Numbered from the stretch's first letter, positions 18,397 through 26,306 are shown. The stretch: 64,000 bases of DNA from Bacteroides sp. MSB163 (GCF_036416795.1 NZ_CP143867.1:4642001-4706000); one strand, 5' to 3'. Numbers and translations are program-made. Notes: a model not told the origin generated them from the letters alone.

Positions 18397-19572
18397 ATGA
18401 TAAAAAAATATATTATTTTCATATTCCTACTATTTAATAGCCTGAGTTCCTTCTCTGTAGGGAATTCTCTTACAGGGCCTACAACTGTTGACCCTGGAAC
18501 GTATTACTCCTATAGAGCTAATTTGGATGGGTGGGATATCAATACGGTAGTTCGGTGGAAAATTACCAATGGTCGTTTTAATAATGTGAATGGTCCAACT
18601 GAATTGAGGCAAACAATTGGTGCGCTTCTTGCGACTGTTGTATGGGACGATACTACTAGCAAAGGAACTATAACCGTAGATATCAATGGTCCCGTTTTAC
18701 TTCGCATCAAAGTAAATATAAACAGTGTCAAGAATATGTATATTACAGATTTCAGGTACAATGGGAGTAAAGCTACCAATGATATAATAACACTTCCGCT
18801 TGGGCAAACAGGTATATTGGAATGCACTGTTCCGGAAATGGCATATCCGTTAAACAAAAATAAAATCACAGAGTTTAAGTGGGAAACTCCAAAGTCTTGG
18901 GGTGGAAAAACATTCTATAGCGGCCGAACCATTAAAGTTAATTATAATGCTACATCCGGTAATGGCGAAACCATAAAAGTTACTCCTCTCGGTTTTAGAA
19001 GTGTTTTAGGTAATACTAAAACTATAACGATTAAACGAGCGACGCCAACATTTGATGGCAATATTAAGAATGTAACCATCACGTCCAATAAAACATATAA
19101 ACATTCTAAGTTGTATGCTGAAAATGTAACTATAAGGAGCGGTGCAAATGTCATTATGAATGGATACAATTCCGTGCGGATAGTGCCAGGTTTTACAGCA
19201 GAGTTAGGTAGTACTGTTAGAATATATAATGGTACAGCTGCAAATTCGATGACCAGAGGTATTATGGATGAGAGCAATAATATAGACGATAGAATGGTAG
19301 AAGACAAAAAAGATGCCAGAATGGAGCAAAATAGTCCTAATCCGGCTAAAGGAAGTGCTGTCATAAATTGTTATATCCCTTCAAAGACGGTCAATGCCTA
19401 TATTCAAATATACAACGCTATGGGAGGAATGGTTCTAAAGTTGCCAATAGGAACAAAAGGGCAAAGTGAGATACACATAGATACTTATAAATTGCCTAAT
19501 GGAATTTATATTTATTCATTGGTTACAGATGGTCGTTTGATTGATACAAAAAGAATGATCATAGCTAATTAA
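18397..19572 (+). CDS. Secreted protein with type IX-style C-terminal sorting domain
   Basis: 391 residues with an N-terminal signal peptide (to about residue 22). The body has Ig/PKD-like beta segments (e.g. KWETPKSWGGKTFYSG) and a stretch of short beta repeats around VTITSNKTYKHSKLYAENVTI. The last 75-80 residues, from EQNSPNPAKGSAVINC through IQIYNAMGGMVLK to LPNGIYIYSLVTDG and a final basic/hydrophobic strand, match the type A sorting domain exported by the type IX system. Bacteroides generally are thought to lack a complete type IX system, which makes this unusual. It lies 11 bases downstream of paralogue 2 and is followed by a terminator. Confidence 0.75.
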   Translation: MIKKYIIFIFLLFNSLSSFSVGNSLTGPTTVDPGTYYSYRANLDGWDINTVVRWKITNGRFNNVNGPTELRQTIGALLATVVWDDTTSKGTITVDINGPVLLRIKVNINSVKNMYITDFRYNGSKATNDIITLPLGQTGILECTVPEMAYPLNKNKITEFKWETPKSWGGKTFYSGRTIKVNYNATSGNGETIKVTPLGFRSVLGNTKTITIKRATPTFDGNIKNVTITSNKTYKHSKLYAENVTIRSGANVIMNGYNSVRIVPGFTAELGSTVRIYNGTAANSMTRGIMDESNNIDDRMVEDKKDARMEQNSPNPAKGSAVINCYIPSKTVNAYIQIYNAMGGMVLKLPIGTKGQSEIHIDTYKLPNGIYIYSLVTDGRLIDTKRMIIAN

Positions 19573-19596
19573 CAAAAATGCAGGTCTAAAACGAAT

Positions 19597-19635
19597 AAAA
19601 GCTAGCAGATTCATTAACGGATCAGCTAGCTTTTT
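19597..19635 (+). terminator. Intrinsic terminator of the fibre/sorting operon
   Basis: AAAAGCTAGC and GCTAGCTTTTT flank a partly paired inner region (GAT/ATC) and run into T residues, 25 bases after the stop codon at 19572. Confidence 0.85.
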
Positions 19636-19723
19636 CTTCAAAAAAACATTGTTCCTTTCTGCATTGTTTATAATTTGTTGAAAGAAAAATGCCCTGAAAC
19701 TGGCTTATATCCGAGATTTGCGT

Positions 19724-19731
19724 TACTTTTG
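19724..19731 (+). promoter_or_regulatory. -7 box abutting a start codon (probable leaderless mRNA)
   Basis: TACTTTTG fits TAnnTTTG and is followed by CACC and the ATG at 19736, so transcription should begin at or within a few bases of the start codon. The same TACTTTTGCACC string occurs before the tRNA-Lys. No clear -33 TTG is seen. Confidence 0.6.
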
Positions 19732-19735
19732 CACC

Positions 19736-20863
19736 ATGATTGAATTGGCACAACATATAGAGGCTTTATTATTGGAAAATGACTGCGTCATTGTTCCGGG
19801 TTTAGGAGGATTTGTAGCTCATTATGCTCCGGCTACGAGAGTGGAAGAAGAAAATATTTTTCTGCCCCCTACCCGTATCATTGGTTTCAATCCGCAACTG
19901 AAGATGAATGATGGCTTGCTGGTTCAATCTTATATGTCAGTGTATGGCACCAACTTCTCGGATGCTACCAAGATAGTGGAGCGTGAGGTTGATGAACTGA
20001 TTGCCGCTTTGCATGAAGAAGGTAAAGTGGACTTGCCGAATGTAGGCGAAGTACGTTATACGATTCATAATACATTTGACTTCGCGCCGTACGATAATAA
20101 GATCACAACTCCTTATCTATATGGGCTGGATGCGTTTGAGATGCGGGAATTGTCTGCTATAGAAAAGCCACAGGCCGAGAAGATTATTCCTGCTCCTGCT
20201 GCCATTGGAAAAGAAAAGCGTAGCTATGCAATCAAATTTAACCGGGCTTACCTAACGAATGTGGCTGCGGTAGCGGTTGTCATTTTCCTCTCCTTTTTCT
20301 TCTCCACTCCAATAGAGAATACGGAAGTGATAGAAGAAAACTATGCCAAATTGCTTCCGGATGAATTATTCGAAAAGATAGAGAAGCAATCTTTGGCTAT
20401 TACACCGATTGTTGTAAAGCAGAATACCCCCGCACGTAAATCCGCTAAGAAGCAAACAGGGACACAGAAGAAAGTGGTGGCTCCTGTTGCTGTCAGAGAA
20501 GTCAAAGTTGGTAAAACACCAGTTGTGTCTACTGAAACTACGGCAAAAGAACAAGCTTCTCACTCTGTTTCAGCTACTGCTGATGCGCCTAAACATAATG
20601 TACAGCCTGTTGCAAAACCAGCAGTTGCCACCCCAAAAAGACCATATCATATTATCATTGCCAGCGTAGGTACTGAAAAAGATGCGGAAACTATGGCTGC
20701 ACAATTGGTAGCCAAGGGATTTTCCGGTGCGAAAGCTATTGTGGGAGACGGTAAGATGCGCGTCAGCATTGAGTCTTGCGGAACAGAAGTGGAAGCCTAT
20801 CAGGCTTTGGCGAGAATTCGTGAGAACGAAACCTATAAGAATGCTTGGGTGCTGAAAAAGTGA
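19736..20863 (+). CDS. HU-CCDC81 and SPOR domain protein
   Basis: 375 residues from the start MIELAQHIEALLLEND, chosen because this is the usual beginning of the HU-CCDC81 N-terminal domain; six more codons upstream would overlap the promoter. Domains in order: tandem HU-CCDC81-type domains (about residues 1-130, with CVIVPGLGGFVAHY and DLPNVGEVRYT), a membrane helix (about 180-200, VAAVAVVIFLSFFFS), a Lys/Thr/Val-rich linker, and a SPOR domain (about 300-375, YHIIIASVGTEKDAETMAA). SPOR binds denuded peptidoglycan glycan strands in the periplasm, so the protein likely acts in cell division or envelope upkeep while the HU-like part stays in the cytoplasm. Confidence 0.88.
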   Translation: MIELAQHIEALLLENDCVIVPGLGGFVAHYAPATRVEEENIFLPPTRIIGFNPQLKMNDGLLVQSYMSVYGTNFSDATKIVEREVDELIAALHEEGKVDLPNVGEVRYTIHNTFDFAPYDNKITTPYLYGLDAFEMRELSAIEKPQAEKIIPAPAAIGKEKRSYAIKFNRAYLTNVAAVAVVIFLSFFFSTPIENTEVIEENYAKLLPDELFEKIEKQSLAITPIVVKQNTPARKSAKKQTGTQKKVVAPVAVREVKVGKTPVVSTETTAKEQASHSVSATADAPKHNVQPVAKPAVATPKRPYHIIIASVGTEKDAETMAAQLVAKGFSGAKAIVGDGKMRVSIESCGTEVEAYQALARIRENETYKNAWVLKK

Positions 20864-20885
20864 TTTAATTTTTAATTTTAATTCC

Positions 20886-21422
20886 ATGAAGCGTATCCGT
20901 TGTCCCAAATGTGAGAATTATCTTCAGTTTGACGAAACAAAGTATAGCGAAGGTCAGTCCTTGGTCTTTGTTTGTGAGCATTGTGGCAAGCAGTTTAGTA
21001 TCCGCTTGGGGAAAACAAAGATGCTTGCTCCCCAAAAGGAAGAACGCCCGGACGAAGAGGAATTCAAGGAAGCTTTTGGCAGTATCACAGTGATTGAGAA
21101 TGTATTTGGCTTCAAACAAGTGCTGCCTTTGCAAGAAGGAGATAATGTAATAGGTCGCCGCTGTGTGGGTACTAACATAAACACTCCCATTGAAACATCG
21201 GATATGAGTATGGATCGTCGCCATTGCATTATTAATGTGAAACGCAATAAACAAGGTGGGCTTATCTATACTTTGCGAGATGCCCCCAGCCTGACGGGAA
21301 CCTTTCTGAATAATGAAATCCTGGGTGACAAAGATCGTATCCGCATTGAGGATGGTGCAATTGTTACCATCGGGGCTACAACCTTAATTTTGCGTAGCGG
21401 AACAAGCAATGAACTTGAGTAA
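20886..21422 (+). CDS. Zinc-finger plus FHA domain protein
   Basis: 178 residues. Residues 1-40 form a small zinc finger, CPKCENYLQF...CEHCGKQFSI, of the MJ0042 type. Residues about 80-172 are an FHA domain, with VIGRR, MSMDRRHC in place of the usual SRxH segment, and LTGTFLNNEIL, ending in a beta strand. FHA domains bind phosphothreonine peptides, so this is a likely reader of Ser/Thr phosphorylation in the cytoplasm; no kinase is next to it. It begins 22 bases after the HU-CCDC81 gene and probably shares its transcript. Ends at the bidirectional hairpin near 21517. Confidence 0.85.
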   Translation: MKRIRCPKCENYLQFDETKYSEGQSLVFVCEHCGKQFSIRLGKTKMLAPQKEERPDEEEFKEAFGSITVIENVFGFKQVLPLQEGDNVIGRRCVGTNINTPIETSDMSMDRRHCIINVKRNKQGGLIYTLRDAPSLTGTFLNNEILGDKDRIRIEDGAIVTIGATTLILRSGTSNELE

Positions 21423-21447
21423 TTACAATCTACGTTTTTTTGCAAAG

Positions 21448-21466
21448 TTGCCTACATCCTACACCT
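21448..21466 (+). repeat. Left terminal inverted repeat
   Basis: TTGCCTACATCCTACACCT, containing a tandem heptamer CCTACAT-CCTACAC. It pairs with 24661-24679 with 17 of 19 identities. Confidence 0.6.
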
Positions 21467-21516
21467 CGTCTTTTAATCATCTAATTATCTGTTGATTATA
21501 TCATAGAAAGAATATG

Positions 21517-21558
21517 AATAGCGGTGTAGGCAAAATGCTTCCCTACACCGCTATTTTT
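21517..21558. terminator. Hairpin terminator with GTGTAGG arms
   Basis: A perfect 14-bp stem (AATAGCGGTGTAGG / CCTACACCGCTATT) with an 11-base loop and a T-run on plus. It ends the FHA transcript and probably the VapE transcript from the other side. Both arms contain the GTGTAGG word found at the element ends. Confidence 0.85.
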
Positions 21559-23658
21559 TTATTTATTCAACATTATAACTTCGTATTGCATTCCTCTTTT
21601 GGTCCGTTTGGACTCTATCTGATTTTTCTTAAGGATGCGTCCAAATGTACTTATACAACTGTTGGACAATGAAATAGTTTTTGATTTTCCTTGCAGGTAT
21701 TCGATGATTTCCATGGAGGTCATCCACTCTCCCATTTCACCTTCTTCCGGTGAACGAAAATAACAATGGAATAGTTGCTCTAACGGGCTAATTTGTTCAA
21801 ATTCCCGGTTAGACTCCTTCAAAACAGCTTCATCTGTATCATCAAACCAGTAACGTTCCCCTTTTGTGATAGCATCCATTGCCTGTGCATAGAGCTGGCG
21901 GTAGTTGATGGTGACACTTGTGTTGATGGGTGCCGTTACTTCAATGCAGATGAAACGGCGGCTACCACTCGGATCGGTTAGCAAGTCTTTTTGGTTGCTG
22001 GTACCGATGAATGAAGCATAGCGTCGTATTTCCTGAATGCTGCTCCCATAAGGTTTGCGCAGATTGGCAACAGGCTTCTGCAACAAGTGTTTCAGAAAAC
22101 CCTGCTGATTTATGCTGACCTGGTCAAACTCATCAATATTAATCAGCATAAAACGACCCAGATACATTTCCGCATCCCGTTTACTCCCGAAATCCAGACT
22201 ATCTGTATAGCCGAAACGAAGTTCGGGTGGAAGAATTATCCGGCAGTAGGTTGATTTCCGAAAACCTTGCGAACCGACCAGGAGCGGCGACGTACTGTTG
22301 GCATATTGTTTATTTAATCCGCGCCAGTGAGCCACCATGTTCAGGAACCAGCGGTAGAAAAGTTGCCGCCAATGCGGATTATTACAGGGTACGAGGTCAG
22401 CGAGCGCATGAATGCGGTCTTTGCCGTCCCAACGTCCTACACTGCACAGATAATCTTCCACGGGATTGTATAACGGTACGCGGTTGGATGCCAGATAGCG
22501 GTTCACGTCTCTGTCCCACACTTTGATGCCTTCCTGTAGGGCATCCATTGATATGCTGTTCCGTGCCCGTTGGTCAACGGGCTGGAAATAGAAGTGAATG
22601 GAGTCTTTTTGGCGAAATTCCAGGTCGTTACTGACGGTATTGAAGCGAAATTCATACCTGCGCTCCATGAATTCTTCCAACCGGAGGGAAATTTCCTGTT
22701 CCGGTGTTAGTGCAGACTTCTTGCCGAAGCCCTTGCATTCCCGATACAAATTATGGATGGTGGTCCTGACAATTTGTTCGTCAGCTTGCCTGTAATAGTG
22801 TATCATAACCTGACGCACGGTTTCTTCTTCCGGTATCCCTGCCTTGAAACAATGTTCGGTCAGACACACCAGTAGTGTATGCAATGCATCTCCCCGCTTC
22901 CAGTTCTCCATTTCATCCAATGCTCTGCCAAGGGCTGTTTCAAACAGTATGGTGAAGGTTTCGGATGTTTCAAACCCCGGCTTCAGCCTTGGCAACGGGT
23001 TCTTTTCCATTAATTTCCGTTGGTGGAAGGTCTGTTCTCCGGGCATACTGAACGGCTGCTCTTGGCAGAAAGGTATGGCATCGGGATTGAAATACGGAGT
23101 GACATCCAGCGTCATGCGGCAACTTTGTGTGGGACTGGGTTCTTTCAGGGTTATTGGAAACGGTAATATAGGTTGGTAGCACTGCACAGCCATACGATAA
23201 GCACAGGCATGAAAAAGAGTGATGTTCTCCTCTTTTACAGGGAGACTTCCGTCAGGAAGCACGAATTTTACCCATATCTTTACGCTCCGCCCGCTGCTTC
23301 CGGTTATTGCCGCCCAGGTTTGCGGCAACAACCTTGCCTGTTCTTTCACCAGCTCCACTTCAGGCAATCCGGCCAGGTCGTTCACTTCGAGCATCACTAC
23401 CCCATTGTAGTGCTTCATCTTCCTGCTGCCGTCGCGGCTTCTTCCGTATTCAATAGACGGATAGATGCGTGGCAACTTGTCGATGTGCTCGTAGTGGCCA
23501 CGGGCATCAGGGGTGGTATATAGTAGCATAGTCCGTAGTGCCGTGACGTGTGCCGCTTTGGTTTCTGTTTTTATTTTTTCCAATAATGCGTCTGCTTCGC
23601 AGGTGCTGACGGTTTCTTTACCACTCTCTTTTTCTTCTCTGATTAGAGTTATTTTCAT
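21559..23658 (-). CDS. VapE/BT4734-family primase-helicase-like protein
   Basis: 699 residues. The N-terminal third (to about 230) is the BT4734/VirE_N-like domain (e.g. YPSIEYGRSRDGSRKMKHYN), related to archaeo-eukaryotic primase folds. The central domain is the VapE P-loop ATPase: GRWDGKDRI, Walker A LLVGSQGFRKST (about residue 463), Walker B FMLINIDEFD (about 509), and the arginine-finger region SGSRRF. The last 90 residues form a small wHTH-like domain (DUF3874 type). Such proteins occur in phages, islands and beside capsule loci in Bacteroides, and act in DNA replication. Its partner HU-like gene, transcribed divergently, is broken. The gene itself looks intact. Confidence 0.88.
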   Translation of the reverse strand: MKITLIREEKESGKETVSTCEADALLEKIKTETKAAHVTALRTMLLYTTPDARGHYEHIDKLPRIYPSIEYGRSRDGSRKMKHYNGVVMLEVNDLAGLPEVELVKEQARLLPQTWAAITGSSGRSVKIWVKFVLPDGSLPVKEENITLFHACAYRMAVQCYQPILPFPITLKEPSPTQSCRMTLDVTPYFNPDAIPFCQEQPFSMPGEQTFHQRKLMEKNPLPRLKPGFETSETFTILFETALGRALDEMENWKRGDALHTLLVCLTEHCFKAGIPEEETVRQVMIHYYRQADEQIVRTTIHNLYRECKGFGKKSALTPEQEISLRLEEFMERRYEFRFNTVSNDLEFRQKDSIHFYFQPVDQRARNSISMDALQEGIKVWDRDVNRYLASNRVPLYNPVEDYLCSVGRWDGKDRIHALADLVPCNNPHWRQLFYRWFLNMVAHWRGLNKQYANSTSPLLVGSQGFRKSTYCRIILPPELRFGYTDSLDFGSKRDAEMYLGRFMLINIDEFDQVSINQQGFLKHLLQKPVANLRKPYGSSIQEIRRYASFIGTSNQKDLLTDPSGSRRFICIEVTAPINTSVTINYRQLYAQAMDAITKGERYWFDDTDEAVLKESNREFEQISPLEQLFHCYFRSPEEGEMGEWMTSMEIIEYLQGKSKTISLSNSCISTFGRILKKNQIESKRTKRGMQYEVIMLNK

Positions 23659-23830
23659 TTACGTTTCTATTTAAAAAATAATTTATTCATAAGTAGCTTT
23701 TTCTAAGAGGCTGCAAGGTACACATAAAATGCGTTTTAATCAAATATAATAGGGCTTTTATTGGAATATTATTTCCCTGTTCTAATCGTCTAAAATAATA
23801 AGAAAAATTGAAATATAGTCGGTTGAAAAC

Positions 23831-23861
23831 TTGACTTTCCCTTATTGTTTTTGTATCTTTG
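23831..23861 (+). promoter_or_regulatory. Promoter of the structured RNA / HU leader
   Basis: TTG at 23831-23833, a 20-base spacer, and TATCTTTG at 23854-23861 fit the Bacteroides consensus. Expected start of transcription is about 23865-23868, exactly where the foldback begins. Confidence 0.7.
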
Positions 23862-23864
23862 TCA

Positions 23865-23975
23865 ATAGCAAAACTTCGTCCTGCAGTTGTGTGCCGGATG
23901 GTTTTCAACTGGGGGCTGTGCAGCCTGCGATTGCAGGATATATAGCCCGCAATTGGAAAACGAAGTTTTGCCTAT
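23865..23975 (+). ncRNA. Strongly folded RNA (sRNA or HU 5' leader)
   Basis: A perfect 12-bp outer stem joins GCAAAACTTCGT (23868-23879) and ACGAAGTTTTGC (23960-23971), extended by ATA/TAT. Nested inside are GTTTTC-AACTG-GGGCT with AGCCC-CAATT-GGAAAAC, and a CCTGC-GATT-GCAGG hairpin (23924-23937). CCTGC at 23880-23884 can compete for the same GCAGG, so two folds are possible. A promoter ends right at the 5' side. No U-run follows, so it may be the leader of the HU gene rather than a free RNA. No known family recognised. Confidence 0.55.
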
Positions 23976-24056
23976 GGCTTAATGAGATTTTCCTTCAGGC
24001 AAAAGAGGAAAAGGAATAAGGCAAATGATGATTTAGTAACTTAATAACATAGCATT

Positions 24057-24552
24057 ATGGCAGCAGAATATGATTTTCAAAGGCGTCCAAATCCGAAAGG
24101 CGACGACGCAGTACAACCTTTGTATCCGCGTATTGTAAACAAGGGTACGATTAAGATGGAGCGTCTGGTTCAGGATATAGCCGGTATGTCCAGCTTTACG
24201 CCCGGTGATGGATCCTAAAGAGATTCACTCGCAAACCATTTTCTTTGGAAAAGTACATTTGCGTGTATCCCCCGATTTCCGGAAATGCTGCGCAGGCTAT
24301 GTGGAGCGTGCCAAATACGGTTTTCGGAAAAGTGCCGAACTTAGCGGTGCGGAACGTTATCGCCGTTTACTGGCTTTTCTGGAGACACATCCTTTCATTA
24401 CCCGCCATGATTACAGTGGAATTACGGGACTTTTGAAGAATAAAGCGCTGAATGACCTCAATTTGCTCGTAGAAAAGGGGTATTTGAATGTAATTGGACA
24501 AGGTTCGCACAAGGTATATGTACGCGTTGATAATAAGGTGGTTACGGAATAG
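24057..24552 (+). pseudogene. HU-like DNA-binding protein gene with internal deletion
   Basis: The reading frame from ATG 24057 gives MAAEYDFQRRPNPKGDDAVQ...SSFTPGD, the start of the HU-like proteins that accompany VapE genes in Bacteroides, then a stop at 24216. The rest continues in another frame from MDPKEIHSQ (24208) through FRKSAELSGAERYRRL to a winged-helix tail ending at 24552. Compared with intact relatives from memory, about 35-40 residues of the HU core are missing and the frame shifts by one. The junction reads CCCGGTGATGGAT, which could be read both as Pro-Gly-Asp and as Pro-Val-Met-Asp, so a deletion between short repeats CCGGTGATG explains both changes. Confidence 0.75.
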
Positions 24553-24564
24553 TTGGAGGACTTT

Positions 24565-24626
24565 TGACATATTTCAAGGTGTAGGCAGACGAATAAAATC
24601 GTCTGCCTACACCCTGAAATATGTCA
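24565..24626. repeat. 62-base near-perfect palindrome (28-bp arms)
   Basis: TGACATATTTCA-a-GGTGTAGGCAGACGA pairs with its inverse across a 6-base loop (ATAAAA), with one mismatch. Each arm holds GGTGTAGGCA, the word found in the terminal repeats. It is 12 bases after the HU stop. No T-run follows, so a simple terminator is not the full explanation. Confidence 0.8.
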
Positions 24627-24660
24627 TATATTTATTTGATATTCAATAAAATATACTTAA

Positions 24661-24679
24661 AAGTGTAGGATGTAGACAA
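24661..24679 (-). repeat. Right terminal inverted repeat
   Basis: AAGTGTAGGATGTAGACAA, inverse of 21448-21466 with 17 of 19 matches and an identical core CTACATCCTACAC. It lies 20 bases before the end of the convergent zinc-ribbon gene. Confidence 0.6.
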
Positions 24680-24698
24680 AGTCGGCTAAAAAGTATAG

Positions 24699-26306
24699 TT
24701 AGTTATCAACACGTTTCCACTTGTGTACTTCCTCCACTGTACTGGTTTTGGTAGGGCTATCGTCTACTTTCTCTATATGATCTCTTTCATAATGATACTC
24801 ACAATGCTCACATTTCACTTCCTGATGATAAGTAATTGTACCTGTCCAATACTCGTGACTTGATACTGTATCCTTGCTTTCATAGCGCGTTTCCCATTCA
24901 ACAAAATCAAAACCCTTTTCCTTGATTTTTCCTTTTTTCCGTGAAGTATACTCATGGCGTTTTACATTCGACTCTTTTACCAGCGAAGTAGCTTTTAGAG
25001 TATGTTGGCCACACTGAGGACATGCAAATTCTTCAATGGGTTTCCAGTCGCCCGTCGTATCGGCCTTACGATCCTCGTGTGTATGGTGATGGCAGACGGC
25101 ACACTCTGTATCTATTTCCACCAACTGGTGTTCCCGTCTGCGCGCTTTCTCCACATCAATAATTGTGTTTTTTATCCAACTCGTTCCCCATATAGGCTCT
25201 ACATCCACACCTGTCAAATAAGTAATTTCAACTACATTCAATTTATTCAGCGCTGCACATGACGAGCAACGGGCGTCACGGATAGAAAGTTTCTCTACAG
25301 CTGCGCACATCCATAGCAGCAGCAATAAGCCTCCCGGCAGAAGGATAATCCAAAGAGAATTGAATAAGTAGAGGCAGGAAAGCAACAAGATGTACATCCA
25401 AGGGAACATATATACATATTCCAATTTGGCGATAAACGAATTTTTCACTCCTGGCGTGCGCCCCAGTGCAACGAACAGGAGGCTTGCGGCTCCATACACT
25501 ATGAGTGTCAGCCCGCCCAATATCAATAAGAAGAGTACCAGTTTTATAAGAAACCAGAAAATGGAGGAGAAAATTCCCTTGAACCATGTTCCGAATTTAC
25601 TGCCTAAAGATTTATGATGGAGCGGTTGGCTATTAGCATCTACTGTAAAGGGTTGGAAACTGGTGACAAGATTCCAACTGATGATATAATAGAAGAAAGG
25701 TGCACTGGTGTATAAATTATACTTCAACTCCGAGGTGCGTTCCGTATGTACCACAAGTCCCTCTTCATCCACCGTGAGCAGCACTCCCTTTGTTCTTCCT
25801 TCGCCCTTGGCCAGTACCACTTGCGGAAAATAGTAAGAACGTGTTGATACATCAGCCATCAGATAGTCTCCGGCTTCTTTGCGTATGCGTTCTAACGAGA
25901 AACCATTCAATGAATCAGCTCGATAGACATAACGGAAATCGGGATTCATCGCTCGCAGTCCTTCCACTTCACCTTCGACTGATAACTTAGGCACACCGAA
26001 GCGGTTGCCGTTTTCATCTTCCACAATCCACGTCCAGCGTCCATCTTCGGCAATGCCTTTCAGGCTTGTACCGGCTGTTAATGTTTCGTTGGTTTCTTCA
26101 AGTTTTCCACTCTCACCGGACCATACGTATACCCATTTCTGACAGTCTTCTTTTAACACAATCTTCACATCCTCTTTCGCCAATTCTCGTGAAGGGCTCC
26201 AGAAAAGGAAACAAACAAAACATACTAAGCAAACTACAAAAGCAATAAGACTTTTTGTTAAAGAAGTTGTCTTACAGTACTCTCTCCTTTCTAATTCTTC
26301 TTTCAT
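24699..26306 (-). CDS. Membrane protein with cytoplasmic zinc-ribbon tail, unknown function
   Basis: 535 residues. One hydrophobic segment at about 20-38 (FVVCLVCFVCFLFW), an extracytoplasmic domain to about 230, then hydrophobic segments at about 240-275 and 300-335. The C-terminal 190 residues are soluble and carry four CxxC pairs: CSSC, CAVC, CPQC and CEHC, with a His-rich HHHTHED. These look like two treble-clef or rubredoxin-like zinc sites. Such tails often bind nucleic acid or protein partners near the inner membrane. I recognise no family. It stands alone on the minus strand, convergent with the HU pseudogene. No consensus promoter found upstream. Confidence 0.7.
   Translation of the reverse strand: MKEELERREYCKTTSLTKSLIAFVVCLVCFVCFLFWSPSRELAKEDVKIVLKEDCQKWVYVWSGESGKLEETNETLTAGTSLKGIAEDGRWTWIVEDENGNRFGVPKLSVEGEVEGLRAMNPDFRYVYRADSLNGFSLERIRKEAGDYLMADVSTRSYYFPQVVLAKGEGRTKGVLLTVDEEGLVVHTERTSELKYNLYTSAPFFYYIISWNLVTSFQPFTVDANSQPLHHKSLGSKFGTWFKGIFSSIFWFLIKLVLFLLILGGLTLIVYGAASLLFVALGRTPGVKNSFIAKLEYVYMFPWMYILLLSCLYLFNSLWIILLPGGLLLLLWMCAAVEKLSIRDARCSSCAALNKLNVVEITYLTGVDVEPIWGTSWIKNTIIDVEKARRREHQLVEIDTECAVCHHHTHEDRKADTTGDWKPIEEFACPQCGQHTLKATSLVKESNVKRHEYTSRKKGKIKEKGFDFVEWETRYESKDTVSSHEYWTGTITYHQEVKCEHCEYHYERDHIEKVDDSPTKTSTVEEVHKWKRVDN

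Larger units (their letters stand above)
23659..24056. other. Intergenic region between VapE and HU
   Basis: 398 bases between divergent genes. 23659-23830 is AT-rich and shows nothing I can assign apart from presumably the VapE promoter, for which no consensus was found. 23831-23975 holds the promoter and folded RNA. 23976-24056 is a purine-rich leader running to the ATG of the HU gene. Confidence 0.6.
21448..24679. mobile_element. Candidate VapE/HU element bounded by inverted repeats
   Basis: The ends are TTGCCTACATCCTACACCT (21448-21466) and its imperfect inverted copy at 24661-24679 (17 of 19 matches). Between them are the VapE-type gene (minus), a structured RNA and the broken HU gene (plus). 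Both flanks inside the ends carry hairpins built on GTGTAGG (21517-21555 and 24565-24626). No transposase or integrase is present and I see no target duplication, so mobility is inferred only from the repeats; it may be a non-autonomous or decayed element, or a replication-type locus. Confidence 0.4.

Noticed and set aside
23687..23908. 73-residue minus-strand frame between VapE and HU
   Set aside because: Composition and sequence match no family (not DUF4248, often found in such loci), and it overlaps the folded RNA and its promoter.
23865..23975. Integron attC-like site or retron RNA
   Set aside because: The paired ends lack attC core sites and no integrase or reverse transcriptase is near.
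21448..24679. Insertion sequence
   Set aside because: Terminal inverted repeats are present but there is no transposase and no visible target-site duplication, so it is reported only as a candidate element.
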